Positions 5,645 through 5,988 of a stretch of 5,988 bases of DNA are shown here, in pieces. Position 1 is the first letter of the stretch. Each line of letters begins with the position of its first letter. The DNA comes from Bryobacterales bacterium (lineage in GTDB: Bacteria; Acidobacteriota; Terriglobia; Bryobacterales; Bryobacteraceae), in assembly GCA_003164075.1 (NCBI GenBank), contig PLRZ01000330.1, forward strand, positions 334-6,321, written 5' to 3'. Made by a program: the position numbers and the translations under genes. A model generated the notes under the pieces. The model saw nothing but the letters and a program-made list of their open reading frames with translations. It made no database searches and was not told the origin of the DNA.

Positions 5645-5988
5645 ATGCGAAACATCCGCACCCTGCTTTCCGCTTTCGTCCTGGCGGGACTGGCCGCCGC
5701 GCAGACCCCTCCGCCCGGCAATCAGCGCGACTTGAAGCTCGAAAAAATCGAGGCGCCCAAGCCTCCCGCCAATGCGCCGGCCCACAGCTACGCCGTAATC
5801 GTGGGGATTTCCGCCTATCCCAACCTGCCGGGGAACCGCCAACTCCGCTATCCGGAGCGCGACGCCCAATCCATCTACACCGCGCTCATTAGTCCCGAGG
5901 GCGGCAATTTCAAGGTGGAAAACATCAAGGTCCTCACCGGCGCGAACGCCACTTTGGCGAATATCCGCCAGGCCATCGGCACGTGGCT
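5645..5988 (+). CDS. exported caspase-fold (peptidase C14) protein, N-terminal part (cut by window edge)
   Basis: The first 114 residues are visible, and the frame is open at the right edge. A signal peptide (MRNIRTLLSAFVLAGLAAA, probable cleavage AAA|Q at 19/20) is followed by a Pro-rich spacer. The caspase-like domain starts at about 48: HSYAVIVGISAYPNLPG forms the first strand and loop, LRYPERDAQSIYTAL (67-81) the first helix, and FKVENIKVLTGANATLANIRQAI (89-111) the next strand and helix. This pattern is characteristic of bacterial caspase-like proteins (peptidase C14, metacaspase/orthocaspase relatives). The catalytic His and Cys come later in this fold and lie outside the window, so activity cannot be judged. 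A signal peptide places it in the periplasm or outside the cell. The start lies 6 bp after the DUF4384 stop without a strong ribosome binding site, which suggests coupled translation within one operon. Confidence 0.88.
   Translation, partial: MRNIRTLLSAFVLAGLAAAQTPPPGNQRDLKLEKIEAPKPPANAPAHSYAVIVGISAYPNLPGNRQLRYPERDAQSIYTALISPEGGNFKVENIKVLTGANATLANIRQAIGTW

Noticed and set aside
1..5988. CRISPR arrays, tRNA or rRNA genes, insertion sequences
   Set aside because: No regularly spaced repeats, no tRNA-like cloverleaf or rRNA segments, and no transposase-like frame were seen on either strand.

Overview
The window is GC-rich bacterial DNA with tight genes and long antisense shadow frames. Its gene content looks most like an Acidobacteriota chromosome of the Solibacter/Bryobacter type. 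That placement is an inference from the DUF4384 proteins next to an exported caspase-like protein, the fused membrane/spermidine-synthase protein, and a GGCAGGCG-type palindromic repeat. No phage, plasmid or transposase gene is visible.

Layout. (1) Positions 1-1094, minus strand: the first 364 residues of an IlvD/Edd-superfamily dehydratase of the YjhG/YagF (D-xylonate dehydratase-like) type, cut by the left edge. (2) Positions 1095-1582: about 490 bp without a convincing gene. It holds a perfect 28-bp inverted repeat whose arms are each a small hairpin, like a paired REP/BIME element. (3) Positions 1583-1744, plus strand: a 53-codon reading frame with a strong ribosome binding site that looks like the front part of a ribbon-helix-helix-type antitoxin, ending early and probably a relic. 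(4) Positions 1762-3801, minus strand, convergent with the relic: a 679-residue polytopic membrane protein with a C-terminal spermidine-synthase-like Rossmann domain. (5) Positions 3802-4007: a divergent intergenic region with a direct repeat, a short palindrome, and a hairpin followed by seven T that ends two bases before the next start codon. (6) Positions 4008-5988, plus strand: three tightly packed genes, namely two exported DUF4384 proteins (ATGA overlap) and, 6 bp later, an exported caspase-fold (peptidase C14) protein cut by the right edge.

The most interesting unit is the last one. Three consecutive products carry signal peptides, two of them share the DUF4384 fold and the same C-terminal tail (L-x-HR), and they are arranged for coupled translation with a caspase-like protease. 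This suggests an envelope module in which the DUF4384 proteins are partners, regulators or substrates of the protease. No experiment is implied by the sequence, and the catalytic His and Cys of the protease lie beyond the window.
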